Shown in pieces: positions 24,164-32,867 of a stretch of DNA of 47,798 nt. The notes beneath the pieces were generated by a model. The model was not told the origin of the DNA. It worked only from the letters and a program-made list of their open reading frames with translations, and ran no database searches. Source of the DNA: Elusimicrobiota bacterium (lineage in GTDB: Bacteria > Elusimicrobiota > Elusimicrobia > UBA1565 > UBA9628); NCBI GenBank assembly GCA_016191335.1, contig JACPOW010000009.1, forward strand, positions 1 to 47,798, in the 5' to 3' direction. How positions within the stretch are numbered: the stretch's first letter is position 1; the number at the start of each line of letters is the position of its first letter. A program made the position numbers and the translations under genes.

Positions 24164-25545
24164 CAGTGGCCGACGGGGGCGGAGCCGTCCTCGAGGTACT
24201 CGCGCACCTTGTAGCGCGACGCGCTCCAGATGAAGACCCCGGAGAAGCCGAGCATGAGGACCGCGAAGAACCAGAAGAACGAAGCGCCCTGGAACTTGTT
24301 GATCTCGGAGACGTAGGCGGTCAGCATGTTCCCGGCGAACACGGTCAGAAGCCAGAAGCTCATGATCGTGCTCTTCATCGCGCGCGGGGCCTGCGTGTAG
24401 GCGAACTCGAGGCCCGTGATCGAGACCATGATCTCGGCGACCGTGATCAGGAGGTACGGGATGAACTGCCAGCCGATGGAGGGCACCCCGCCCGCGTCGA
24501 TCGCCGACTGGATCATGGCCGCCGCCGCGAAAGAGCTCGCCGCGATGACCATGCCGCCCGACATGCGGCGCAGGGGCGTCATCGCCCAGCCCGTGAGCGT
24601 CTCGATGAGCGGGTACACGCCCTTCGAGAAGATCGGAATCAGCACCATCACCATGATCGGGTTCAGGGCCGAGATCTGCGAGGCCTCGAACTTGATGCCG
24701 AGGAAGTTCAGGTTCATCTGCTGGGCCTGGAGCACCCACGACGAGCCGTGCTGGTCGAACAGCGCCCAGAACACGGAGACCGTCGCGAACACCTTGAAGA
24801 TGCCCATCGCGGCGCGCGCGCCCTCGACCTCGTCGGCGGAGTAGCGGGCCTCGGCGGCGCTGAGGAAGTCGCCGCCCTCCTTGCGCGTGCCGTTGATCGC
24901 GGCCCAGGCGATCGGAACGAAGCCGGCCTTGCCGGTCTTGCCCGTCGGAGGCACGTTGACGAACTGCTTGCGGCCCGCCCAGAACACGAGGGTGGCGACG
25001 GCCATCAGGATGCCGGGGATGCCGAACGCCCAGGAGGGGCCGTACTTGACGAGCACCCAGGGCGTGAGCAAGGTCGAGAAGAAGGAGCCGAAGTTGATCG
25101 CGAAGTAGAAGACGTCGAAGATCTTCGGGACGAGCTCCTTGTTCTTGTCGGTGAACTGGTCGCCGACGTGCGCGGACACGCACGGCTTGATGCCGCCGCT
25201 GCCGAGCGCGATCAGCCCCAGGCCGAGGTAGATCCCGCTCTTCGTCTCGAACAGCGCGAGCACGAGGTGGCCCAGGCAGTACACGATCGACAGCGTCATG
25301 ATCGTGCGGTACTTGCCCCAGAAGCGGTCGGAGATCCACGCGCCGAGCAGCGGCGTGAAGTAGCAGGCCGAGACGAAGAGGTGGTAGACGGCGGTCGCCT
25401 CGTTCTTGGGCATCGCGAGGTGCGAGACCATGAACACGGTGAGGATGGCGCGCATGCCGTAATAGCTGAAGCGCTCGCAAAGCTCGTTGCCGACGATGTA
25501 CTTGATCTGGGGCGGGAAGCCGGCCGTCTCGGTTTTAGTCGTCAT
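24163..25545 (-). CDS. Proton-coupled oligopeptide transporter (POT/PTR family)
   Basis: 460 residues, about 12 hydrophobic segments. The POT signature ExxERFxYYG is exact at residues 21-30 (ELCERFSYYG), and IALGSGGIKPCVSAHVGDQF is the PTR2 signature, with FYFAINFGSFFSTLLTPW after it. POT proteins import di- and tripeptides with protons. ATGA overlap with dapA upstream. Its place after dapF and dapA suggests that peptides for, or recycled from, peptidoglycan may be the cargo; that is inference. Confidence 0.92.
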   Translation of the reverse strand: MTTKTETAGFPPQIKYIVGNELCERFSYYGMRAILTVFMVSHLAMPKNEATAVYHLFVSACYFTPLLGAWISDRFWGKYRTIMTLSIVYCLGHLVLALFETKSGIYLGLGLIALGSGGIKPCVSAHVGDQFTDKNKELVPKIFDVFYFAINFGSFFSTLLTPWVLVKYGPSWAFGIPGILMAVATLVFWAGRKQFVNVPPTGKTGKAGFVPIAWAAINGTRKEGGDFLSAAEARYSADEVEGARAAMGIFKVFATVSVFWALFDQHGSSWVLQAQQMNLNFLGIKFEASQISALNPIMVMVLIPIFSKGVYPLIETLTGWAMTPLRRMSGGMVIAASSFAAAAMIQSAIDAGGVPSIGWQFIPYLLITVAEIMVSITGLEFAYTQAPRAMKSTIMSFWLLTVFAGNMLTAYVSEINKFQGASFFWFFAVLMLGFSGVFIWSASRYKVREYLEDGSAPVGH

Positions 25546-26423
25546 ATCAATCCGAACTCCTTGAGCGCTTTCTTCAGCGCGGGGCGATTTTCAGCAGTCA
25601 GAACGGTGAGCGGCAGGCGCGGCTCGGGGCGGCATGCGCCCATCATGGCCAGCGCGGCCTTCACGGGGATCGGGTTGGTCTCGACGAACAGGGACTTGAT
25701 CAGGGGGAAGAGCTTGAGATGCAGCGCGGCGGCGCGCTTGCGGTCGCCCTTGACGGCGGCCTCGCACAGGGCCTGAGTCTCCTTGGGCGCCACGTTGGCG
25801 ACGACGGACACGACGCCCTTGGCGCCGACGGAGATCATCGGCAAGGTCAGCGAGTCGTCCCCGGAGAGGACGGTGAAGCCGGAAGGGGTCAGAGTCAGTA
25901 TTTCGGAAACCTGGTCGAGGGAGCCCGCCGCCTCCTTGACCGCGACGATCGTGGGCAGGTCCTTGGCCATGCGCGCGAGGGTCTTGGGCAGTATGTTCAC
26001 GCCCGTGCGGCCGGGGATGTTGTAGACGACGATGGGCAGGCGGGACTCGCGGGCGACGGCGCGGAAGTGCTGGTAGATGCCCTCCTGCGTCGGCTTGTTG
26101 TAGTAGGGGGCCAGCACGAGCAGGGCGTCGGCGCCCAGGCTCTCCGCCTCGCGCGCGGACTCGACGGCCTTCCAGGTCGCATTGGTGCCCACGCCGGCGA
26201 TGACGGGGACCTCGCCGCGGGACTCGTCGCAGGCGATCTCGATGGCGCGGCGGTACTCCTCGTGCATCAAGGTCGCGGCCTCGCCCGTGGAGCCGCACGG
26301 GACCAGGCCGCGCGTGCCGCCCTTGAGCTGGCGGTGGATCAGGTGCCGGTAGGCGTCCTCGTCGAGACGGCCTTCACGGTCGAACGGGGTGACCAGAGCG
26401 ACGTAGGAGCCTTCGAGCTTCAT
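25542..26423 (-). CDS. dapA: 4-hydroxy-tetrahydrodipicolinate synthase
   Basis: 293 residues, the usual length. It condenses pyruvate with aspartate semialdehyde at the start of lysine/diaminopimelate synthesis. Signatures: ALVTPFD, GLVPCGSTGEAATL (Thr of the proton relay), YNIPGRTGVN (catalytic Tyr) and IVAVKEAAGSL (Schiff-base Lys). ATGA overlaps at both ends tie it to dapF upstream and the peptide transporter downstream. Confidence 0.96.
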   Translation of the reverse strand: MKLEGSYVALVTPFDREGRLDEDAYRHLIHRQLKGGTRGLVPCGSTGEAATLMHEEYRRAIEIACDESRGEVPVIAGVGTNATWKAVESAREAESLGADALLVLAPYYNKPTQEGIYQHFRAVARESRLPIVVYNIPGRTGVNILPKTLARMAKDLPTIVAVKEAAGSLDQVSEILTLTPSGFTVLSGDDSLTLPMISVGAKGVVSVVANVAPKETQALCEAAVKGDRKRAAALHLKLFPLIKSLFVETNPIPVKAALAMMGACRPEPRLPLTVLTAENRPALKKALKEFGLI

Positions 26424-27199
26424 AGGGATATCTCTCCTGAGAATACGACGCGGCCGGGGCCTTCGAGACGGGGGCCGTCGTCGAAGGAAACGGACAGCGT
26501 GGCTCCTCCGCGGACCACGACGCGGACGGGGGAGAAGTCGAAGCCGAGCGCGCGGGAAACGAACGCGGCCGCGACGACGCCGGTGCCGCACGCCAATGTC
26601 TCCGCTTCGACGCCTCGTTCGTAGGTGCGAACGAACAACGAATTTTTTCTTATTTCGACAAAATCCACGTTCGCGCCCGCGCGCCCGAAGACCTTGTGGA
26701 AGCGCAGGGCCCGGCCGAGCTTTTCGACGTTCACTTCGTCGATGCGGGGCACGAAGACGACGGCGTGCGGGACCCCCGTGTCGACGTAATGGGCTTGGAG
26801 CGAGCGCCCTTCCGTTTTGACGTTGAGCCCCAGCCGGAGGTTCCTCGGCGCCGGCATCACCACCTCGGCCCGCCCCTTCCCCGTCAGCCGCGCCGCCAGA
26901 GGCCCGCGGTTGGAATCGAGCGTGAACTCCTTGGTCTTGAGCCAGCCCATCGCCGCGGCCCACACGGCCGCGCAGCGCGAGCCGTTCCCGCAGAAGGCCG
27001 CGGAGCCGTCGGCGTTCCAGTAATCGAGGCGGACCTTGCCGCCGCGCCGCGTCATGACGATCAGGCCGTCCGCGCCGACGCCGAAGCGCCGGTCGCACAG
27101 GGCCCGGGCCAGGGCGGGGCCGGAGCGGCCCTTGGGCAGGCCGGCGAGGAGGACGAAATCGTTGCCGGCGCCCGTGAGCTTCCAGAAGCGGGCCTTCAT
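26420..27199 (-). CDS. dapF: Diaminopimelate epimerase
   Basis: 259 residues. It interconverts LL- and meso-diaminopimelate using two cysteines. Both are seen: AAFCGNGSRCAAVWA and ETLACGTGVVAAAF. The N-terminal FWKLTGAGNDFVLL and FGVGADGLIVM are also canonical. ATG 27199 overlaps the TPR gene stop by 4 bp. A short A/T-rich patch lies around 26630-26680. With dapA it supplies meso-DAP for peptidoglycan and lysine. Confidence 0.96.
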   Translation of the reverse strand: MKARFWKLTGAGNDFVLLAGLPKGRSGPALARALCDRRFGVGADGLIVMTRRGGKVRLDYWNADGSAAFCGNGSRCAAVWAAAMGWLKTKEFTLDSNRGPLAARLTGKGRAEVVMPAPRNLRLGLNVKTEGRSLQAHYVDTGVPHAVVFVPRIDEVNVEKLGRALRFHKVFGRAGANVDFVEIRKNSLFVRTYERGVEAETLACGTGVVAAAFVSRALGFDFSPVRVVVRGGATLSVSFDDGPRLEGPGRVVFSGEISL

Positions 27200-28158
27200 C
27201 GGGGCTCCGCGGGAGCGGCGAGGGCGTCGCGCAGGACGCGGGCCGCGCGCGCGGCGAGGTCGGTCCGCGCGGGGGCGGCCAGGGCGCCGAGCTCGCGCGC
27301 CGCGTCGGCGGTCTTGCCGAGGTCGAGCTGGGCGCGGGCGCGGGCCCACAGCGCGGCGCCGTCGCCGGGGGCGTCCTTGAGCACGCGGTCGGCCTCGGCG
27401 AGGGCCTCCGCGGGGCGTCCGGCCTCGACGAGCCACAGGGCCTTGGCCCGGCGCGCGCCGGCGTCGGCGCCGAGCGCCAGGGCGTCGTCGAGGGCGGCCA
27501 GCGCCCCCGTCATGTCGCCCTGGGCGCGGCGGGCGAAGGCGGTCAGGACTCGGCCCTCGGCGTTCTTCGGGTCGAGCGCGATGGCGCGCGCGATGGCGAG
27601 GTCCCCGGTCGTCCAGTCGCGCTGCGCGAGCAAGGTCTCGGCGTACGCGCGCCACACGTCCGCGCGGCCGTCGAGCGTCTCGAGGGCGACCTCGTAATGC
27701 GAGGCGGAGCGGTCGAGGAAGCCGGAGCGCCGGTCGATCTCGGCCAGGCCCAGGTGGGCGCCGAAGTGCTTGGGCTCGTAGACGATCGCCTTCAGGTACA
27801 GCGCCCGGGCCTGCTCGTCGAGGCCGGTGCGGTGGAGCAGGTCGCCCTGGCGCGTGAGGAGGTCCACGTTCCTGGGGAACAGCTTCACGCCCAGCTGGTA
27901 GACGCCCAGCGCCTCGTCGACGCGCCCGAGCATGTCCAGGTTGTCGCCCTTGAGGACGTACGCCTGGCGCAGGTCGGTGCCGCGCAGGGTCTGCATGAAG
28001 TCGGGGGTCAGGGCCGCGAGGACCTCGGCGGACCTGCGCTGGTCGGACAGGGCCTGCACCGGGCGGATCTTCTTGTCCGAGGGCTCGCCCCACAGGCGCC
28101 AGGCCCGGGCCGGGCCCGCGAGCAGGAGCAGCGCCAGCGGGAGGGCGAGCCTCCTCAT
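27196..28158 (-). CDS. Secreted tetratricopeptide-repeat protein
   Basis: 320 residues with a signal peptide (MRRLALPLALLLLAGPARAW). At least six TPR-like helical pairs follow: DEALGVYQLGVKLFPRNVDL, EQARALYLKAIVYEPKHFGA, DRSASHYEVALETLDGRADV, DLAIARAIALDPKNAEGRVL and others. It is a periplasmic scaffold, partner unknown. ATGA overlaps with the patatin gene upstream and dapF downstream. Confidence 0.85.
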   Translation of the reverse strand: MRRLALPLALLLLAGPARAWRLWGEPSDKKIRPVQALSDQRRSAEVLAALTPDFMQTLRGTDLRQAYVLKGDNLDMLGRVDEALGVYQLGVKLFPRNVDLLTRQGDLLHRTGLDEQARALYLKAIVYEPKHFGAHLGLAEIDRRSGFLDRSASHYEVALETLDGRADVWRAYAETLLAQRDWTTGDLAIARAIALDPKNAEGRVLTAFARRAQGDMTGALAALDDALALGADAGARRAKALWLVEAGRPAEALAEADRVLKDAPGDGAALWARARAQLDLGKTADAARELGALAAPARTDLAARAARVLRDALAAPAEPR

Positions 28159-29129
28159 TCGGCCTTGGCCCCCTTGGCTCCCCAGCCGGCCGACAGGCGG
28201 GGGATCGACGCCAGGATCAGGCTCTCCTTCGCGGCCTCGAGGCGGGAGGCCGCGGTGACGGCGCCCTTGTCGATGGCCTCGACGATCCGGTGATCCTCGA
28301 ACATGCCGATGTCCCCGACGGGCGGCTCGATGAGGAAGTTCGCCTGCTTGCGCTGTTCCCGGGACAAGTACGAGCCGCGGATGTCGATGACCTGGAGGAG
28401 GGACTCGAGCACGTTCTCCGGCCGCGAGGTCGTGTAGTCCGTCTCGGTGACGCTCGCGATCGTCCATTCCGCGCCGAGGAGCCTGGCGGCGTCGACGGGG
28501 ATGTAGTCCACCACGCCGCCGTCGACGAGGAAGCGGTGGCGGTACTCGAGCGGCCGGAAGATGCCGGGCAGGTTCATGCTCGCCCGCACCGCCTTGGCCA
28601 CGTCGCCGTCGCGGAAGATGATGGCCTCGCCGGTGTAGACGTCCATCGAGACGCAGGCGAAGGGCTTCAGCGTCTGGTCGAAGCGGATGCCGCCGATGTT
28701 CTTGCGCAGCATGATCTCGGTGTTCTCCGAGGAGAGGAGCTTGTCGAAGAGCAGCAGCGAGATCAGGCTCGCCGAGGACAGGTTGTTGCCGCTGCCGACG
28801 TTGATCGAGGTCGCGAAGTCGCGCAGGCGCTTGGGCGTCATGCCCGCGGCGTACATCGAGCCCATGACCGCGCCCATCGAGGTCCCCGCGACCAGGTCGA
28901 TCGGGAAGCCCGCGTCCTCGAGCGCCTGGATGACGCCGACGTGGGCGACGCCGCGCAGCGACCCGGCGGACAGGACGAGGCCCACCTTCGGCCGGCGGCC
29001 CGTGGGCGCCTGGCGCACCTCGCGCCACAGGTGGTCGCGCAGAAGGGCGTCCGCGCCGAGGTCCGGCGCCGCGGAGGCCGGGACCGCGAGCAGGGCGGCG
29101 AGGAAGGCCGCGGCCGCCCGCCGGATCAC
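28155..29129 (-). CDS. Secreted patatin-like phospholipase
   Basis: 324 residues from GTG 29129, signal peptide (RRAAAAFLAALLAVPASAAP). Patatin catalytic features: oxyanion loop VLSAGSLRGVAHVGVIQAL, nucleophile serine in VAGTSMGAVMGSMYAAG (GxSxG) and catalytic Asp in FLVDGGVVDYIPVDAA. It should hydrolyse acyl esters of phospholipids, and belongs to the RssA/PlpD-like bacterial group. GTGA overlap with the TolC-like gene suggests a joint envelope function. Confidence 0.9.
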   Translation of the reverse strand: MIRRAAAAFLAALLAVPASAAPDLGADALLRDHLWREVRQAPTGRRPKVGLVLSAGSLRGVAHVGVIQALEDAGFPIDLVAGTSMGAVMGSMYAAGMTPKRLRDFATSINVGSGNNLSSASLISLLLFDKLLSSENTEIMLRKNIGGIRFDQTLKPFACVSMDVYTGEAIIFRDGDVAKAVRASMNLPGIFRPLEYRHRFLVDGGVVDYIPVDAARLLGAEWTIASVTETDYTTSRPENVLESLLQVIDIRGSYLSREQRKQANFLIEPPVGDIGMFEDHRIVEAIDKGAVTAASRLEAAKESLILASIPRLSAGWGAKGAKAE

Positions 29130-30418
29130 TGCGGTATCTCCCGGCCGACCGCGCGCTCGAAGCGCGCGCGGGCCAGGATGTGCTCCGTGACGGCGGAGAG
29201 ATGGGCGAGCCGCAGCTCGAGCACGCCGTCGCGGGCGCGCAGGCGGGAGAGCGTCGGCCCCGACTTGCCGGCGGCGTCGTCGTAGAGGGCCTGGACCTTC
29301 TTCCACTGGCTCTCGCGGCGGGGCCACTCGGCCTGCCACCAGGCCAAGGTCTCCGCGGCCTGGCGGACCTCGAGGCGCACGCGGTCCTGGAGCTCGGCGC
29401 GGGTCAGCTCGCCCTGGCGCTGCTCGGCCCGCTTCTGCTTGATCTGGCTCCAGAAGTCGTAGGCGAAGGGGATCTTGATGCCGAGGGTCACGTCCCAGTT
29501 GTTGTTCTTGAGGGGGAAGCGCTGGGCGGTCAGCTCGTAGTCGCCGGCGAGGAAGACGGTCGGGTTGCGGCGGCCGATCGCGAGGTTCACGCCGATGGCG
29601 TCCATCTGCACGCGGTAGGTCTGCGACTGCAGCTCGGGGCGCAGCTCCATCGCCCAGATCACGGCCTTCTCCACCTCCGCCTTGACGGGGCGCGTCGCCA
29701 GCTCGCCCTGCACGCGGAAGGGGGTGTCGAGCTCGAGGCTCAGGGTGTTGAGGAACTGCAGGCGGGCCTGGTCGAGCGCGTGCTTGGCCTCGGCGGCGCG
29801 CGCGCGGGCGACGCCGAGCGAGGCCTCGGCCTCGACGCGCTCCCACGGCCCCAGCTCGCCCGCCGCGGCGGCGGCCTCGACGCTCTTGAGGTGGGCGCCG
29901 AAGGCGGCCTCGCGCTCCTGGGCGAGCAGGAGGCGGTAGAACGCCTCCTTGGCGCGCAGGGCGACCTCGAGGCGGACCGAGTCGCGGTCGGACAGGGCCT
30001 GCTTCTGCGAAGCCTGGGCGAGGCGCAGGGTGTTCAGCGTGCGCCGGCCCTCGTAGAGGGGCATGTTGAAGTAGGCGCGGCCGGAGTAGATGTTCTCGCT
30101 CACGGCGCCCGGGAACAGCAGCAGGCTGCGGAACTCGGGGGACAGCGCGAACGGGTAGCGCGCGTCGAACTTCGTGGCGCTCGCCTGCAGGCCGATGTCG
30201 GGGAGGAACCGGAGCTTCGCCTCGGTGACGCGCGCGTCGGCGATGATGACGTCCTGCTCCGCGCTCTGGAGCTTGGGGTCGTTGCGCATGAGGCGCAGGG
30301 TCTCGTCGAGCGAATACACGCGCTCGATCGGCATGACGGAGACGTTCGCGGCCGGGGCCGCGACGGGCGTCCCGGCGAGGGCGAGGCACAGCGTGGCGGC
30401 GAGAAGTCGTTTGAGCAT
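29126..30418 (-). CDS. TolC-family outer-membrane channel protein
   Basis: 430 residues, signal peptide (MLKRLLAATLCLALAGTPVAAP). Long helical stretches with duplicated architecture: LDETLRLMRNDPKLQSAEQD, RRTLNTLRLAQASQKQALSD, ALRAKEAFYRLLLAQEREAA and a second half beginning LRPELQSQTYRVQMDAIGVN. SGRAYFNMPLYEG and LGIKIPFAYDFWSQ are the beta-strand parts of outer-membrane efflux proteins. No inner-membrane pump or periplasmic adaptor gene is adjacent, so the exported substrate is unknown. Confidence 0.87.
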   Translation of the reverse strand: MLKRLLAATLCLALAGTPVAAPAANVSVMPIERVYSLDETLRLMRNDPKLQSAEQDVIIADARVTEAKLRFLPDIGLQASATKFDARYPFALSPEFRSLLLFPGAVSENIYSGRAYFNMPLYEGRRTLNTLRLAQASQKQALSDRDSVRLEVALRAKEAFYRLLLAQEREAAFGAHLKSVEAAAAAGELGPWERVEAEASLGVARARAAEAKHALDQARLQFLNTLSLELDTPFRVQGELATRPVKAEVEKAVIWAMELRPELQSQTYRVQMDAIGVNLAIGRRNPTVFLAGDYELTAQRFPLKNNNWDVTLGIKIPFAYDFWSQIKQKRAEQRQGELTRAELQDRVRLEVRQAAETLAWWQAEWPRRESQWKKVQALYDDAAGKSGPTLSRLRARDGVLELRLAHLSAVTEHILARARFERAVGREIPQ

Positions 30419-30438
30419 GGGCGGGACGGCCGGAACGG

Positions 30439-31002
30439 TCAGATCTTGAAGGACTTGGTCAGATGGTCGAGCTCGAGCTTGAACGCCTTGAGGTCGTCGC
30501 GCGAGCCGCCGGCGCTCTCGGGCAGGCGCTTGGCGATCTCCTCGAGCCGCTCGGACAGGCGCTGGACGAGGTTCCGGTCCTTCTGGAGCAGGGCCTGGAG
30601 CGCGGCGGCCATGTCGTTGAACTCCTCCTGGAGCTCCATCAGCTCGTCGCCCGTGCGCAGGGAGACGCGGTGCGTCAGATCGCCCGAGCTCAGCGACTGG
30701 CAGGACTTCTCGAAGCGATAGATGGGACCCGCGAACCGGTGCGAGACGTACAGGGAGATCAGCAGCATCAGGCCGAGGTACAGCGCGATCTTGACGAGCA
30801 GGACCGTGTTGAACTGCACGACCCGGTCCGTGACCGACGGGCACTCCGTCAACATGACCCGCATCAGGGAATAGTACACGTCGCCGCCGACGATCATGGA
30901 GGCGACGAGCACGCTCAGGAACACCATCCCGATGTACTTGAGCTGCAGCGCGCGCTTGACGAGGACGGTCTTACGCTGGAACCGCTGGTCTTCCTGCGGC
31001 AT
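30439..31002 (-). CDS. Two-helix membrane protein with HAMP domain and no output domain
   Basis: 187 residues. TM1 is about YIGMVFLSVLVASMIVGGDV and TM2 about LLVKIALYLGLMLLISLYV, with a short periplasmic loop containing one Cys. A HAMP domain follows (RFAGPIYRFEKSCQSLSSGD, RVSLRTGDELMELQEEFNDM), then a coiled coil to the C-terminus. No kinase, cyclase or MCP signalling tip is present. Members of this type may act by protein contact or work with the orphan response regulator four genes upstream, which is speculation. Probable GGAG ribosome-binding site 5 bp from the ATG. Confidence 0.8.
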   Translation of the reverse strand: MPQEDQRFQRKTVLVKRALQLKYIGMVFLSVLVASMIVGGDVYYSLMRVMLTECPSVTDRVVQFNTVLLVKIALYLGLMLLISLYVSHRFAGPIYRFEKSCQSLSSGDLTHRVSLRTGDELMELQEEFNDMAAALQALLQKDRNLVQRLSERLEEIAKRLPESAGGSRDDLKAFKLELDHLTKSFKI

Positions 31003-31017
31003 AGTTCTCCGTTGCGG

Positions 31018-32043
31018 TCAGAGCAGGTCGTCCGAGAATTTGAGCCACTCGGGCGTCACGGTCTTGAGCTTGGCGGTCGCGGCTTCGAGGCTGACGGCGA
31101 TCACGGCGTCGCCCTTGAGCGCCACCATGTTGCCGAACTTCCCTTCATGGACGAGGTCCGCGGCCTTGACGCCGACGCGCGTGCCCAGGATCCGGTCGAA
31201 CATCGTGGGCGGCCCGCCGCGCTGCATGTGGCCGATGACGGCGGTGCGGGTCTCGATCTTGGTCTCGGTCTCGATGATCTTGGCCAGGCGCTCGGCGACG
31301 CCGCGGTCCTTGAGGATCATGTGCCCGAACTCGTCGAGCTGCTCCTCCTTCTTCTCGCCGGGGATGTCGACGGCCTCGGAGGCGACGACGATGGCGACCT
31401 GGCGGGCGGCGTGCGCGGCCTTGACCTTGGCGCACAGGTCCTTGATGTCGACGGGGCGCTCGGGCACGCACAGGTAGTCGGCGCCGCCGCCGATCGCGGT
31501 GTACAGGGCGACCCAGCCGGCGTGGCGGCCCATGACCTCGAGGACCATCGCGCGGCGGTGGGAACGGCCGGTGTCGCGCAGGCGCTCGACGGCCTCCATC
31601 GCCAGGGTCGCCGCGGTGTCGAATCCGAACGTGTAGTCGGTCGCGTCGAGGTCGTTGTCCATCGTCTTCGGGACGCCGACGACGTTGAGCTTGTGCTCCT
31701 TGTAGAGCTTGTTGGCCACGCCGAGCGTGTCCTCGCCGCCGAGGGCGACGAGCGCGTGGAGGTCGAGCTTCTTGAAGCTGGCGAGGACGCCTTGGACGCC
31801 GCCCTCCTTCTTGTAGGGGTTCGTCCGGGAGGTGCCGAGCATCGTGCCGCCGCGGCCCACCATCTCGCGGACGTCGTCGGGGCCGATGGGCTTGGCCGTG
31901 CCGTTGATCATGCCCTTCCAGCCTTCCTGGATGCCGACGCACTCGTAGCCGAGCTTGTGCGCCTTGATCACGACGCCGCGGATCGCCGGGTTCAGGCCCG
32001 GGCAGTCTCCGCCGCCGGTGAGGATCGCGATGCGCTTAGCCAT
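31018..32043 (-). CDS. pfkA: 6-phosphofructokinase, PPi-type signature
   Basis: 341 residues. N-terminal ILTGGGDCPGLNPAIRGV and the substrate loop MGRHAGWVALYTA show the PFK family. The phosphoryl-donor residues differ from ATP enzymes: LGGEDTLGVA (Gly102-Asp105) has Asp where E. coli PfkA has Gly104, and PKTMDNDL has Lys126 where E. coli has Gly124. Asp plus Lys at these places is the known mark of pyrophosphate-dependent PFK, which works reversibly in glycolysis and gluconeogenesis. A GAGGGA site lies 6 nt before the ATG. Donor choice is inferred from two residues. Confidence 0.92.
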   Translation of the reverse strand: MAKRIAILTGGGDCPGLNPAIRGVVIKAHKLGYECVGIQEGWKGMINGTAKPIGPDDVREMVGRGGTMLGTSRTNPYKKEGGVQGVLASFKKLDLHALVALGGEDTLGVANKLYKEHKLNVVGVPKTMDNDLDATDYTFGFDTAATLAMEAVERLRDTGRSHRRAMVLEVMGRHAGWVALYTAIGGGADYLCVPERPVDIKDLCAKVKAAHAARQVAIVVASEAVDIPGEKKEEQLDEFGHMILKDRGVAERLAKIIETETKIETRTAVIGHMQRGGPPTMFDRILGTRVGVKAADLVHEGKFGNMVALKGDAVIAVSLEAATAKLKTVTPEWLKFSDDLL

Positions 32044-32061
32044 GAGAAATCCCTCGCTGCT

Positions 32062-32850
32062 TTAGAAGCTGTTGGAGTACTTGAGCTGCACGATGCGCTC
32101 CGGCCCGCGGCGCGCTCCGTCGCTGTACAGGCCGCCCGCGCCGATGGCGCGCACGGCGAAGTCCACGTTGAAATTGGGGGTAAGGTAAGCTCGGAGCCCT
32201 GCGTTGAGCCGGGAGTCGCTCCAGTTCGCGATATTGTCCCACTCGATCAGGACCGCGGCCTTGTCGCGGATGTTGATCGACAGCGGGATGGAGCCGAAGA
32301 TGCTGTTCGAGTCGAAGTCCGAGACGTTGAACGACGGGTGCAGCTCGAGGCCCGGCACGCCGAGCTCCTTCGTCGCCACGACGTAGAAGCCGCGCTGGCG
32401 CTGGTTGAAGCGGCGGATGCCGGTGTTGTACGCGTAGCCCTGGCCGTCGAAGCCGACCGCGAACGAGGGGAACTGGCTGTCGCCCTCGTAGAAGCGGTAC
32501 TTGACCTGGGCCGTCGGGGCGCGCATGCGCACGTTGCGCTCGTCGCCGATCAGGCCGTCGATCGCGGCGGAGGCGCCGAGGTTGATGCCCGGGTACACGC
32601 CGAAGGAGAGGTACTGCAGCAGGCCGCCGCGGGAGTAGAAGCGGGAGCGGGCCGAGTAGCCGTAGTTGTCGAGCACCGCGGTCGTCGGCGCGTCGATGAC
32701 GTCGGTGTCGGGCGTGACGCCGCCGGACCGGGCGGAGCGCGCGGCCGAGGCCTTGGGCTTGATCTTCACGGCGGAGGAGGTGGCTTCCTCGGCGCGCAGC
32801 ATGGGGGCGGCGAGGAGGAGAGCGGCGAGCAGGGCGGACATGGGTTTCAT
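32062..32850 (-). CDS. Predicted outer-membrane beta-barrel protein
   Basis: 262 residues from ATG 32850; AAGGA sits 9 nt upstream of it, and the signal peptide (MKPMSALLAALLLAAPMLRA) begins here, so the earlier in-frame ATG at 32871 is less likely. Mature protein: alternating aromatic and polar strands such as GGLLQYLSFGVYPGINLGA, VKYRFYEGDSQFPSFAVGF and GLRAYLTPNFNVDFAVRAIG, ending in an aromatic (YSNSF), the usual barrel-insertion signal. The pattern resembles YjbH-like outer-membrane proteins. Function unknown. Confidence 0.72.
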   Translation of the reverse strand: MKPMSALLAALLLAAPMLRAEEATSSAVKIKPKASAARSARSGGVTPDTDVIDAPTTAVLDNYGYSARSRFYSRGGLLQYLSFGVYPGINLGASAAIDGLIGDERNVRMRAPTAQVKYRFYEGDSQFPSFAVGFDGQGYAYNTGIRRFNQRQRGFYVVATKELGVPGLELHPSFNVSDFDSNSIFGSIPLSINIRDKAAVLIEWDNIANWSDSRLNAGLRAYLTPNFNVDFAVRAIGAGGLYSDGARRGPERIVQLKYSNSF

Positions 32851-32867
32851 CGATAAATCCTTATGGA

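Noticed and set aside
27196-28158. Avoidance of the ACC-CTG codon pair (ACC-TTG favoured for Thr-Leu)
   Set aside because: It seemed strong in the plus-strand genes, but ACC-CTG occurs several times in the TolC, TPR and deacetylase genes, so it is not a general rule.
30463-32856. Open frame of about 800 codons on the plus strand
   Set aside because: It runs antisense across three well-supported genes (HAMP protein, PFK and barrel protein) and has no recognisable domain.
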